A stretch of 12,575 nt of DNA from Deltaproteobacteria bacterium. Lineage in GTDB: Bacteria > Desulfobacterota > GWC2-55-46 > DRQE01. The notes under the pieces were generated by a model. The model was given only the letters and a program-made list of their open reading frames with translations, made no database searches and had not been told where the DNA came from. The stretch is taken from the NCBI GenBank assembly GCA_030631875.1, contig DAOVKH010000026.1, forward strand, positions 1 through 12,575, given 5' to 3'. A program made the translations under genes and the position numbers. This document shows positions 1-7,437 of the stretch, piece after piece (the stretch's first letter is position 1; each line of letters starts with the position of its first letter).

Positions 1-144
1 AGTATCGGCGGAGAGTTTCTTTGGTATGGTATCGCCTGCGTATACCTTTACTATGCGAGTCGCGAAAGAGTTCTTTCTAAGCTCCTTGCCTATGACCCCC
101 AAACCCTCATGCGGCACCTGCTGGATTATAATTACCTCTTTCAC
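1..144 (-). CDS. Class-I glutamine amidotransferase (GMP synthase-like), N-terminal 48 residues
   Basis: The gene begins at a GTG at 144 and leaves the window at base 1 with the frame still open after 48 codons. A ribosome binding site GAAAGAGG lies 7 bases upstream of the GTG. The visible N terminus starts MKEVIIIQQVPHEGLGVIG. The pattern of a hydrophobic strand, then Q-x-VPHEG-x-G, is typical of the stand-alone GMP-synthase-like glutamine amidotransferases, which open with forms such as VLxIQHVPHEGxG. These enzymes hydrolyse glutamine and pass ammonia to an acceptor; the acceptor in this subgroup is usually unknown. The catalytic Cys-His-Glu triad lies outside the window, so activity cannot be judged. 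The gene starts 29 bases after the ANTAR regulator on the same strand and is probably co-transcribed with it from the sigma-54 promoter at 790-805, which fits a nitrogen-related role. Family assignment is fairly secure for so short a piece; the exact function is not. Confidence 0.72.
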   Translation of the reverse strand, partial: MKEVIIIQQVPHEGLGVIGKELRKNSFATRIVKVYAGDTIPKKLSADT

Positions 145-173
145 CTGATACCTCTTTCTATAAAATTAAAAGA

Positions 174-740
174 CTATCCTAATTCTTCGATCAAAGCCTT
201 GGCGACGTCCTTCATTGAGCTACGCTCGTTCATACTCCTTGTGCGTATGAGAGCAAATGCCGCGTCTTCGCTTATAGAACGCTCCTCCATCAAGAACCCC
301 TTGGCCTTCTCTATTAAACGACGACTCTCGAGCGAGCCCCTTAGCTCCATGTTCTCACGCTTAAGGTCGTCGAGCTCTTCCTGCCTCGATATGGCAAAGC
401 CGAGCGAAGATATTATATCAGCCCTCTCAAAGGGCTTTCCGATTATGGACATGACACCGCAATCTACAGCGCGCTTTAATATATCGTCTTCACGGTTGGC
501 GGTAATCAAGACTACGGGTATCGCCGAAGTAGCACTTATCTCCTTTGAAAGCTCTATACCATCCTTTGAAGGCAAGCCCACGTCGATGATTACGGCATCC
601 GGCTCCTTCTCCATACAGAGATCAACGACCCCTATGCCATCGGATGATTCAAAGACGACCTCATAATCGCTCCCTTCAAGTAATCCCCTCAACACATCTC
701 TTATGGATGAATCATCATCTACAACTCCAATACTCTTCAT
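174..740 (-). CDS. Response regulator with ANTAR RNA-binding domain (NasT/AmiR type)
   Basis: The 188-residue protein is a receiver domain joined to an ANTAR domain. The receiver (1-117) has the acidic cluster Asp8-Asp9-Asp10, phosphoacceptor Asp53 in IIDVGLP, Thr80 in VLITA and Lys102 in IIGKPF, so it should be phosphorylatable. A short helical linker (about 118-140) leads into ANTAR (about 126-186), with the family core AKGFLM at 146-151 and a final helix around DVAKALIEEL. ANTAR proteins bind paired hexaloop RNA hairpins and prevent transcription termination, commonly in nitrogen-assimilation operons (NasR, NasT, AmiR; general knowledge). The start ATG at 740 has GGAGG at 751-755 with a 10-base spacer. 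A strong sigma-54 promoter match lies upstream, and a glutamine amidotransferase gene follows 29 bases downstream. No cognate histidine kinase is visible. The RNA target is unknown, and I did not find a convincing paired hexaloop in the short leader. Confidence 0.93.
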   Translation of the reverse strand: MKSIGVVDDDSSIRDVLRGLLEGSDYEVVFESSDGIGVVDLCMEKEPDAVIIDVGLPSKDGIELSKEISATSAIPVVLITANREDDILKRAVDCGVMSIIGKPFERADIISSLGFAISRQEELDDLKRENMELRGSLESRRLIEKAKGFLMEERSISEDAAFALIRTRSMNERSSMKDVAKALIEELG

Positions 741-789
741 TAGAAGAAGGCCTCCATAGTTAGCGCATTAATAACTATAGTATATAGAT

Positions 790-805
790 AGCAAGAGTCG
801 TGCCA
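790..805 (-). promoter_or_regulatory. Sigma-54 (RpoN) promoter of the ANTAR regulator operon
   Basis: Read on the minus strand the bases are TGGCACGACTCTTGCT. This matches the sigma-54 consensus TGGCACG-N4-TTGCW at every fixed position, with correct GG-to-GC (-24/-12) spacing. It is preceded by another T, also favoured. Transcription would start near 779, leaving a leader of about 39 bases that contains the GGAGG ribosome binding site (751-755) of the ANTAR gene. Sigma-54 promoters need an AAA+ activator such as NtrC; I saw no clear NtrC-type palindrome in the 65 bases upstream. The match and its placement are seen directly; nitrogen control is inferred from the genes it would drive. Confidence 0.82.
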
Positions 806-870
806 ACGTAAAGGTGAGGTATTATAAGGGGTTTTCAGGGAACTGCTGCACATTCTAAAGACACTTCTGC

Positions 871-2391
871 CTACTTTTTAGGCACAAATGTCTTGGTAGT
901 GGCCATCTCATATAGTTTCATATATCTCTCCACGGAACTATCCCATGAAAAATCTTCGGCCATAGCCCTTCGCCTGAGTGCCCGCCAAGAGCCTTTATCG
1001 AAGAATACTTTGAGGCTACGCTCGACACTCTTGACAAGTGCCTTGCCCGTATACTCCTTAAACTTAAAGCCCGTACCCGTGGCGGCCTTGGGCTTACCAT
1101 CCCTATCGCCATGACCGGCAACGGTGTCGTCATCAAGATAGTCAATTACCGTATCATTGAGGCCTCCGACCGCCCTCACCACCGGTATGGTGCCGTACCT
1201 TAAGCTATATATCTGACTGAGTCCGCAGGGCTCATAGAGCGACGGCATCAGAAGGATGTCGGCTCCTGCCTCTATCCTATGGGCAAGCTCTTCATCGAAA
1301 CCGATATGAACCTTAAGCTTCTTCGGATACTTCTTTACCGTCTCTTTTAAGAACTTTTTATAACGCTCTTCGCCCGTGCCCAATATAATGAGCACCATAT
1401 TGAGTTTAAGGAGACCTTCGGCTATCGCCTCCTCTACTATATCGAGACCCTTCTGGTCTACCAAGCGCGAGACCATCGCCACGACCGGTGTGGCAGGGGG
1501 AACCTTCAACGAAAATTCCTTTAAGAGTGCCTTCTTGCAGACGGCCTTGCCACGCAACTCGCCGATGCCGTAATTAGCAGGTATCAACTCATCGCCTTCA
1601 GGGCTCCACTTATCGTAATCTACTCCGTTCAGTATGCCGAATAGGCGGCCTTCAGCGGCCTTTTCACCAAGTAGACCCTCTAAGCCCATGCCCTGCTCCA
1701 TGCTCTGTATCTCTACGCTATAGGTCTCACTTACGGTCGTAATGACATCGGCGTAGACGATACCTGACTTCATCAGGTTAAGCTTACCCCAAAATTCCAG
1801 CCCATCTACAGAAAAGCAACCTTTTGGAAGGTTCGTCTTAGCGAAAGCTTCTTTCTTGAATATTCCCTGATAGGCCAGGTTGTGTATGGTAAATAAGGTC
1901 GCCGTCTTATTGAAGGTGGGGTCGTCTTTGTAGATGGTCTTAAGGTAGGCAGGTATCAGACCCGTCTGCCAATCATTGCAGTGCAGGATATCGGCCTTAA
2001 GCTTAAGTGCCAGGACGGCCTCCAGCACCCCGCGCGAAAAGAATATGAACCGCTCCAGATTATCCTTATAATCACCATCACGGTCGCCGTAAAGAGCATC
2101 TCTATCGTAGTAAGCGTCATTCTTTATGGCGTATACAGTAACGGCTGAGCCCTTTAGCTTTGTCATATAAAGCTCGCCGTCTACGATATCAGCCCCAACC
2201 GGAACCTTAATCGAAGTGCCGGTGGGTGTCATATGCTCAGAAACACCTCTATAGAGAGGCATAAAGACCGTCACCCGAGCTCCCTTAGAATCTGCTAAGG
2301 CTCTGCTCAACCCATCGATGACATCTGCCAAGCCGCCGGTCTTTGAAAGTGGTGTCATCTCCGAGGCGGCAATTATTATATTCTTCGTCAT
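871..2391 (-). CDS. glgA: Glycogen (starch) synthase, ADP-glucose type, GT5 family
   Basis: This enzyme transfers glucose from ADP-glucose to the non-reducing end of an alpha-1,4-glucan, in cytoplasmic glycogen storage. With the ATG at 2391 the product is 506 residues; E. coli GlgA is about 477. The N-terminal nucleotide-sugar loop KTGGLADV starts at Lys17. HCNDWQTG is at 137-144, and the second GT-B domain has SRLVDQKG (Arg309, Lys314) and the acid-containing PSLYEPCGLSQ at 383-393, followed by GTGFKF at 439-444. There is an extra Gly/Asp/Lys-rich stretch of about 19 residues at 420-438, just before GTGFKF. An open frame extends to 2502, but those residues do not look like GlgA, which normally begins shortly before the KTGGL loop. 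ATG 2391 also has GGAAAG 7 bases upstream. ATGs at 2397 and 2406 remain possible. It is divergent from pcrA and has a hairpin-containing leader. Confidence 0.95.
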   Translation of the reverse strand: MTKNIIIAASEMTPLSKTGGLADVIDGLSRALADSKGARVTVFMPLYRGVSEHMTPTGTSIKVPVGADIVDGELYMTKLKGSAVTVYAIKNDAYYDRDALYGDRDGDYKDNLERFIFFSRGVLEAVLALKLKADILHCNDWQTGLIPAYLKTIYKDDPTFNKTATLFTIHNLAYQGIFKKEAFAKTNLPKGCFSVDGLEFWGKLNLMKSGIVYADVITTVSETYSVEIQSMEQGMGLEGLLGEKAAEGRLFGILNGVDYDKWSPEGDELIPANYGIGELRGKAVCKKALLKEFSLKVPPATPVVAMVSRLVDQKGLDIVEEAIAEGLLKLNMVLIILGTGEERYKKFLKETVKKYPKKLKVHIGFDEELAHRIEAGADILLMPSLYEPCGLSQIYSLRYGTIPVVRAVGGLNDTVIDYLDDDTVAGHGDRDGKPKAATGTGFKFKEYTGKALVKSVERSLKVFFDKGSWRALRRRAMAEDFSWDSSVERYMKLYEMATTKTFVPKK

Positions 2392-2443
2392 AGTCATACT
2401 TTCCATCTCAGTATTATTAATGGTACGAAGCCTTAAATCTAAC

Positions 2444-2469
2444 AAAAAACCCACGCCTTGGCAAGGCAT
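2444..2469 (-). promoter_or_regulatory. Hairpin plus T6 tract in the glgA leader (possible attenuator or operator)
   Basis: Bases 2455-2467 are a perfect 6-base inverted repeat around one central base. On the minus strand they read GCCTTGCCAAGGC and can form a GCCTT/AAGGC stem with a 3-base loop, extended by a wobble and an A:T pair to 2453-2469. After four more bases comes a run of six T (2449-2444). This resembles a weak intrinsic terminator lying between the likely glgA promoter and its start codon, hence attenuation is possible. Alternatively the short palindrome is a repressor site. The stem is short and the T tract is offset, so confidence is low. Confidence 0.3.
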
Positions 2470-2484
2470 AGCACTTCTTTGAGA

Positions 2485-2514
2485 TTGCCTAATATAACGC
2501 ATATATGTTATCTT
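2485..2514. promoter_or_regulatory. Divergent promoter region between glgA and pcrA
   Basis: The AT-rich stretch between the two divergent genes holds weak promoter-like hexamers on both strands. On the plus strand TTGCCT (2485-2490) and TATCTT (2509-2514) are 18 bases apart and would serve pcrA. On the minus strand TATATT (2496-2491) is a good -10 match for glgA, but no good -35 lies in front of it. A perfect palindrome CATATATG sits at 2500-2507 between them. The call is tentative; position between divergent genes is the best argument. Confidence 0.28.
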
Positions 2515-2528
2515 AGAGTGATAGACCT

Positions 2529-4790
2529 ATGCCATACTTAAAGAACCTAAACCCCACACAACGCGAGGCTGTAACGCACGACTCAGGGCCACTCCTTATC
2601 TTAGCCGGAGCCGGCAGTGGTAAGACACGCGTACTTACCACGCGCATAGCGCACCTTATCAGAGATAAAGGCGTTGCCCCTGAAAATATCCTTGCCGTAA
2701 CCTTCACGAATAAGGCATCCAAGGAGATGCGAGTACGCCTTAAAGCACTTATCGGTGATAAGGCCAAGCACCTGTGGCTCGGCACATTCCACTCCCTTGG
2801 GCTTCGTATGCTCAAAGAGCATACGCACCTGCTGGGTAAGGGTTCTCACATAACCGTCTACGACAACGACGACCAATTAAGGCTCGTCAAATCCGTCATG
2901 GATACGCTCAACATCTCCATAAAGGCTACATCTCCGAAGGCCATACTCAACCGCATCAACCAGGCAAAGAACGAAGATATAGCACCGAGTGATTACCTTG
3001 AGTTCCACTCGGACTTCTTCTCCAAGCGAGTCTCCGATATATACACCATATACCAAAAGAAGTTAGCCGAGATGTCGGCACTCGACTTTGGAGATCTGAT
3101 ATGTATGCCGCTTAAACTATTCAAAGAACACCCTAATGTACTTGAGGCATATAAAGTGCGCTTCGAGCATATACTTATAGACGAGTATCAGGATACAAAT
3201 AAGGCACAATATATGATGATGGATATGTTGGCCAAAGGCCACCGTAACCTCTCTGCCGTCGGCGATCCGGATCAATCCATATACGGATGGCGCGGTGCCG
3301 ATATCAGCAACATCCTGGGCTTTACCGGAGACTGGGGTGATGCTACGGTACTTAGGCTCGAACAAAACTATCGCTCAACCGGCTCCATCCTCAAGGCGGC
3401 CAATGCCGTCATCGAGAACAATAGCGATCGTTATGAGAAGAACCTCTGGACCGAAAACCCCGAAGGCGAACTGCCTATATACGAAGAGTGCGCCGACGAA
3501 AAGGAAGAGGCGCGCAAGGTTAGCTCCATAATAGGGCTCGGCGTATCACGCGGCAGAAGTTATAAAGACTTCGCGATATTTTACCGCACAAACGCACAGT
3601 CGCGTACCATTGAAGAACAATTCATACGCAGTTCCATACCATACGCCATAGTCGGCGGCGTGCGCTTCTACGAAAGGAAAGAGGTGCGCGATGCCCTATC
3701 TTACCTAAAGACCGTCGTAAACCCACTGGACTCGATAAGTCTTAAGCGTATCATCAATACGCCGGCGCGCGGCATAGGTGCCGTAACCCTTAAGGCCGCC
3801 GAAAAATTATCCGAAGAGCGGGGAATTCCGCTATACGAGGCCTTTAAAGGGGCTCTCGAACAACGGGTCTTAAGAAAGCCCGCACTTGCTACTCTCATAA
3901 AGGCAATCGATAAGGCACGCGAAGATCTTCTTAAAGTACCTCCACACGAGATAGCCATGCGCCTCATGGAAGAATCAGGCTACTTGGATATGTATGAAAA
4001 AGAAGGCACCGAAGAGGCGATGGCAAGGGTCGAGAATATTCACGAATTCATATCGGCCATAAGGGACTATGAGAATTACGGCACGGCAGAGAACGACATC
4101 CCAACACTCGCTAACTTCCTGGAAGAAGTATCGCTCATAAACGACACCGACTCCTACGAAGACAACGCAAACCGGGTAACCCTAATGACCATACACTCGG
4201 CAAAGGGGCTGGAGTTCCCCGTAGCCCTAATTATCGGAATGGAAGAGAGCCTCTTCCCTCACGCAAGGAGCCTTGACTCCCCCGATGAGATGGAGGAAGA
4301 ACGCCGTCTCTGCTACGTCGCCATGACGCGCGCCATGGAGCGCCTATATATGTTCTCGGCCCGGACACGTAACGTATACGGAGAGACCCGCTATCAATCG
4401 GCCTCCCGTTTCATAGACGAGATACCGATAAACATGATTGAGCTTAAGGGCGATAACCCCGGCTTTGGCAGTGCGCGTGGCCAGGGGCGCGAGTACAGAG
4501 ATGATTCTTACCTTGATAGTATATCCGTTCCCAATGACGGAGAGCGCCATTACATAGCCGACGACTCGCAGGCAAACCCCTACTCGGAAGATGTCTACTC
4601 GGAAGAAGATTCTCATAGTAGCGATACGTTACGCATAGGCATGAAGGTAGAGCACCCGAGCTTCGGCCTCGGCATAATTCAAGCGCGCCAAGGCACGGGC
4701 GAAGACGCGAAGCTTACTATAAAGTTCCAACGCATAGGTATAAAGAAACTCATCGCCAAGTACGCCTCCCTTACAGAGGCAGGGGTTTAA
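2529..4790 (+). CDS. pcrA: PcrA/UvrD superfamily 1A 3'-5' DNA helicase
   Basis: This ATP-driven 3'-5' DNA translocase and helicase works in nucleotide excision repair, in removal of recombinase from DNA and in replication restart. All helicase motifs are present in order. They are the Q motif with Gln11 (LNPTQREAV), Walker A AGAGSGKT (26-33), motif Ia TFTNKA, the Walker B DEYQDTN (218-224), motif III AVGDPDQSIYGWRG (243-256), motif IV LEQNYRS (277-283), motif V around VTLMTIHSAKGLEF (550-563), and motif VI CYVAMTRAMERL near 596. A charged, low-complexity linker (about 640-700) leads to a C-terminal Tudor-like domain (701-753: MKVEHPSFGLGII...KKLIAKYA). In PcrA/UvrD this domain contacts RNA polymerase. 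At 753 residues it has normal length. The ribosome binding site is weak (GAGTGA about 8 bases before ATG). It does not appear to belong to the envelope operon downstream, which starts after 111 bases with its own promoter-like sequence. Confidence 0.96.
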   Translation: MPYLKNLNPTQREAVTHDSGPLLILAGAGSGKTRVLTTRIAHLIRDKGVAPENILAVTFTNKASKEMRVRLKALIGDKAKHLWLGTFHSLGLRMLKEHTHLLGKGSHITVYDNDDQLRLVKSVMDTLNISIKATSPKAILNRINQAKNEDIAPSDYLEFHSDFFSKRVSDIYTIYQKKLAEMSALDFGDLICMPLKLFKEHPNVLEAYKVRFEHILIDEYQDTNKAQYMMMDMLAKGHRNLSAVGDPDQSIYGWRGADISNILGFTGDWGDATVLRLEQNYRSTGSILKAANAVIENNSDRYEKNLWTENPEGELPIYEECADEKEEARKVSSIIGLGVSRGRSYKDFAIFYRTNAQSRTIEEQFIRSSIPYAIVGGVRFYERKEVRDALSYLKTVVNPLDSISLKRIINTPARGIGAVTLKAAEKLSEERGIPLYEAFKGALEQRVLRKPALATLIKAIDKAREDLLKVPPHEIAMRLMEESGYLDMYEKEGTEEAMARVENIHEFISAIRDYENYGTAENDIPTLANFLEEVSLINDTDSYEDNANRVTLMTIHSAKGLEFPVALIIGMEESLFPHARSLDSPDEMEEERRLCYVAMTRAMERLYMFSARTRNVYGETRYQSASRFIDEIPINMIELKGDNPGFGSARGQGREYRDDSYLDSISVPNDGERHYIADDSQANPYSEDVYSEEDSHSSDTLRIGMKVEHPSFGLGIIQARQGTGEDAKLTIKFQRIGIKKLIAKYASLTEAGV

Positions 4791-4831
4791 GGCACAAGCC
4801 GCAACTTCTCCGTCCCTCTCTCTCAAAGTAT

Positions 4832-4859
4832 TTGAAAAACCACCGCTATATATGATAAA
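4832..4859 (+). promoter_or_regulatory. Putative sigma-70-type promoter of the envelope operon
   Basis: TTGAAA (4832-4837) and GATAAA (4854-4859) are separated by 16 bases, each a partial match to the housekeeping -35 and -10 boxes (TTGAAA 5 of 6, counting TTGACA as consensus). It lies in an AT-rich island between pcrA and the first gene of the seven-gene cluster, where a promoter is expected. The -10 overlaps the inverted repeat at 4846-4866. Confidence 0.4.
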
Positions 4860-4866
4860 TATATAG
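4846..4866. repeat. Perfect 8-base inverted repeat over the promoter of the envelope operon
   Basis: The arms CTATATAT (4846-4853) and ATATATAG (4859-4866) are exact reverse complements around the 5-base spacer GATAA. The element overlaps the putative -10 box and lies 36 bases before the first start codon. It could be an operator for a dimeric regulator, or part of an AT-rich promoter. It is not a typical terminator for pcrA because there is no GC stem and no T tract. Low sequence complexity makes chance occurrence plausible. Confidence 0.4.
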
Positions 4867-4880
4867 GAATCCAACGACTT

Positions 4881-4885
4881 GGAGG
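4881..4885 (+). promoter_or_regulatory. GGAGG ribosome binding site with unusually long spacing
   Basis: A clear GGAGG sits 16 bases before the ATG at 4902, longer than the usual 5-10. An in-frame ATT at 4896 would lie 10 bases after it and would add two residues (Ile/Met-Phe). Either the ATG is used with poor spacing, or a rare ATT start is used as in infC. No other in-frame ATG, GTG or TTG fits better. Confidence 0.5.
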
Positions 4886-4901
4886 TTAATCAAAGATTTT
4901 C

Positions 4902-5507
4902 ATGAAAGACTCCACCCCAGGAAAATTACAGCAGATAACCATAGCACTGATACTCGCATTTACCTTCTCCTTCGTAGCATTCACCGTCGAGGCCTCTGCC
5001 AAAGACAACCGAAGCGACGAGAGTGTGCGGGAATTACTCGAAGACCTGTACCTTGAGTACGAGGCCGTCGAAGAACGCCTAATCGAACTTAAGGAAGGGC
5101 TGACGGAATTACCATCAAACGAACAAGGCCCGCTTACGCCCTTTACCGTCACCATAAAAAAGAAGAAGAACGACTTTTATCTAAACTTCGTTGAGATAAA
5201 AGAAAACGGCTCTCCATTATGGAGTCATATATACACACCCGTTGAGAATAAAGCCATGGAGGAAGGCGGACGCCATCAGTTCTTCAAGGGAACTATCTCC
5301 AAGGGCAAACGCAGGCTTACCATTAAGTATCAATACAGCTACCGAGCAGATAAAACCCCTTATAAAGAAACCATCAACTGGAAGATCGGGGTCGATAATG
5401 AACCCGTCTTCATTGAGATACTCTTCACCAAAGAGGGTTCGGATCTGATAGCAAGACCCAAAGAACTGTATATCATAGATAAGAGTACCTATGAAGAAGA
5501 CGAATAA
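4902..5507 (+). CDS. Secreted protein of unknown function, coiled coil plus beta-rich domain
   Basis: I do not recognise a named family for this 201-residue protein. Residues 8-29 form a charged-then-hydrophobic signal peptide, with ITIALILAFTFSFVAFTV followed by a signal peptidase I site at Ala31-Ser32-Ala33, giving a periplasmic mature form of about 168 residues. Residues 36-66 are rich in Glu and Leu in heptad-like spacing (coiled coil). Residues 78-190 alternate hydrophobic and charged residues with frequent aromatic ones (FTVTIKKKKNDFYLNFVEI, RLTIKYQYSYRA), which suggests a beta sandwich. There is no Cys and no catalytic motif that I can see. It is the first gene of the operon and its end overlaps the next start by 17 bases, so translation of the two is likely coupled. 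I infer that it is a structural periplasmic part of the TolQ/TolR-linked machine encoded downstream. Confidence 0.82.
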   Translation: MKDSTPGKLQQITIALILAFTFSFVAFTVEASAKDNRSDESVRELLEDLYLEYEAVEERLIELKEGLTELPSNEQGPLTPFTVTIKKKKNDFYLNFVEIKENGSPLWSHIYTPVENKAMEEGGRHQFFKGTISKGKRRLTIKYQYSYRADKTPYKETINWKIGVDNEPVFIEILFTKEGSDLIARPKELYIIDKSTYEEDE

Positions 5508-7437
5508 AACCTTACTCTTCTCATTGATACTTACCTCTGCCCTCACATTCTTTACCGTCGCTCCCGCGCCGGGCGAAGAACCACATACCACAAAAGACAG
5601 CTCAACGAAGATCCGCTCCACTCAATACGACACAGATACCATCAAGTTCCTCTATAAGACAGGACGCTACATGGAATCAGCCGTCGCCGCCAAACGAATA
5701 CTGAGTGGCGGTGAGGACTTCCCCGGGCGTAACCAAGTAGTGCTCATAAAATGGCTCTCGGACTTAAAGCTTGGCTACACAGACCTGAGCTTTGGTTTTC
5801 GTTCGGCGACCTTCGCGGACTTACCACAGCTAAAGAAGGTCTTTGAGATACTTTACCGCAGAGGCGACTACGAGACCCTCGTAAAGCTCTCCGAGGGAGT
5901 TAAAGGGCCTCTGGCACGCTACTTTCAAGGTTTGTCGCTCTATGCTAACGGTAACTTTAACGAGGCCGAGAAGAAACTCTCCAAAATACCCACGTCTTTC
6001 GACCTGTACGCCGACGCAGAGCTGGTACTCTCGCAGATAATGATCACGCGTGAAGATACGGAGTCAGCCCTTAAGCACTTAGACCTTGCCCTAAAAGCCG
6101 CCTTAAAGACAACTAAGAAGAATAAGGACTTAGCCCTGATAGACCAAATCCACCTGAAGACGGGCTACGTGCTCTTTAACATCGGCAACTATAAAGAAGC
6201 CGAGACAAACTTCAACCGCGTCGCCCGCTCAGACGAATTAAAAGGCCTTGCCGCCACGGCAAAGATCTGGTCAACGATAAAACAAGGCGACTGTAAGGGG
6301 ACGTTAAAGGGTATCAATAAATTAAAACCGCTATCCACCTTCAACAAAGACTCTCAGGAGCTGATGATACTGGAGAGCTATTGCATGAACAAACTCGGCG
6401 CCAGCACCTCGGCACTGGCCTCCCTCACGCACACCATAGACCTCTTTCAGGCACTTGAATCAAGCTACGCTACCGTCTACATCGGCGGACACCTGCCGCG
6501 CGGAATCATAGAACTCTTAGACCCCTTACAGAGAGACTCGCAAAGTATCGACGACAGAGAAGACGCACCTGAAGACTCATCCCTTGCATCCTCTCAAGCC
6601 CTCTTCTTCTTAGAGGGTATCAAGTCTGCGGCCACAGCCGATGACAGCACTATACTGGCACTTGCCGAGGACAACTACCGAGCCTTAAAGACGATCGCCT
6701 CGCTATACAGGAAAAAAGAGGAAGAGATAAAGCTCCTCGCCGGTTCTCTGGCAAGGAAGGTCAAGGCCAAGAGAAGTACCCTCATATTCGTACAAGAACA
6801 CTCCGTCGCCATAAAGGAGAAGCTAAAGAGACTCTCTTCACTAATAGAGAAAAAGAAGAGAGGTGTTTTATCCTCAACACCACCTGACGCAAAGGCCGAT
6901 ATAATCCGGCGTTGGGGAAAACACCTGAACAGAGCGGTAACCAAGCTCGAAGAAGATGTCATAGATATCGTAATGCTCGACGGAGAGGAAGGTGTCTGGT
7001 ATATGAACAACACGCAGTACTGCCAATTCCTCTACTGGATGGCCATAGACCCGACGAAGACAGGCGGCCGAGCCTTGGAGAGTGACCCCCTGGACAACGA
7101 ACTCGGAGTAATCGAGAAGGTTATCAGGGACTTAGAGACTACATCTAACGGCGGCGAGACACCTTACGACATACTCTTGCCAAGACTCGCCCCACTGGTA
7201 AAAGAAAAGAACAAGGACGACGAAGCGCGCCTGAAAGCTCTCCTTAAACTGGAGGATACTATACACAAGAACCGAATCATTGCCGAGAAAGCAACCGAAG
7301 AGGTTCGCCTTGAGATAGAAGATATCCTTGTCAGAAGGGCCGGCCTCATGCGCTTTGATATACGTTCGGTACTCGAAAAGGCCTTCATGCTACTGCATGA
7401 TATCGAGAACGAAAAAGCAAGGCAGGTAAGGCAATGA
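5491..7437 (+). CDS. Secreted TPR/helical-repeat protein of the envelope operon
   Basis: The 648-residue protein starts MKKTNKTLLFSLILTSAL, a standard Sec signal peptide with a likely cut after Ala24-Pro25-Ala26. There is no lipobox Cys, so it should be periplasmic or associated with the outer membrane. TPR-like helix pairs occur at about 53-70 (KTGRYMESAVAAKRIL), 144-163 (YANGNFNEAEKKL), 180-205 and 222-245 (LFNIGNYKEAETNFNRV). These give a protein-binding solenoid in the first 300 residues. The middle (about 395-470) is Lys/Glu-rich and probably a long coiled coil. A distinct segment at about 490-520 contains an aromatic cluster (EGVWYMNNTQYCQFLYWMA), and the C terminus is helical. The ATG overlaps the preceding gene by 17 bases and its end overlaps the next gene as ATGA. 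Paired TPR proteins occur in the Myxococcus Glt envelope machinery (GltC, GltD, GltE); equivalence to one of them is a guess. Confidence 0.85.
   Translation: MKKTNKTLLFSLILTSALTFFTVAPAPGEEPHTTKDSSTKIRSTQYDTDTIKFLYKTGRYMESAVAAKRILSGGEDFPGRNQVVLIKWLSDLKLGYTDLSFGFRSATFADLPQLKKVFEILYRRGDYETLVKLSEGVKGPLARYFQGLSLYANGNFNEAEKKLSKIPTSFDLYADAELVLSQIMITREDTESALKHLDLALKAALKTTKKNKDLALIDQIHLKTGYVLFNIGNYKEAETNFNRVARSDELKGLAATAKIWSTIKQGDCKGTLKGINKLKPLSTFNKDSQELMILESYCMNKLGASTSALASLTHTIDLFQALESSYATVYIGGHLPRGIIELLDPLQRDSQSIDDREDAPEDSSLASSQALFFLEGIKSAATADDSTILALAEDNYRALKTIASLYRKKEEEIKLLAGSLARKVKAKRSTLIFVQEHSVAIKEKLKRLSSLIEKKKRGVLSSTPPDAKADIIRRWGKHLNRAVTKLEEDVIDIVMLDGEEGVWYMNNTQYCQFLYWMAIDPTKTGGRALESDPLDNELGVIEKVIRDLETTSNGGETPYDILLPRLAPLVKEKNKDDEARLKALLKLEDTIHKNRIIAEKATEEVRLEIEDILVRRAGLMRFDIRSVLEKAFMLLHDIENEKARQVRQ

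Noticed and set aside
109..666. 185-codon plus-strand open frame
   Set aside because: It is antisense to the ANTAR regulator gene, which has clear domains, and its product is low-complexity Ser/Arg-rich sequence with no recognisable motif.
2392..2502. N-terminal extension of glgA by 37 residues to an ATG at 2502
   Set aside because: The extra residues do not resemble GlgA, which begins shortly before the KTGGL loop. The extension also runs through the hairpin and probable promoter, and there is no ribosome binding site at 2502.
4791..4901. Possible intrinsic terminator after pcrA
   Set aside because: The only inverted repeat found is AT-only at its core with no T tract, so I list it as a repeat near a promoter and not as a terminator.
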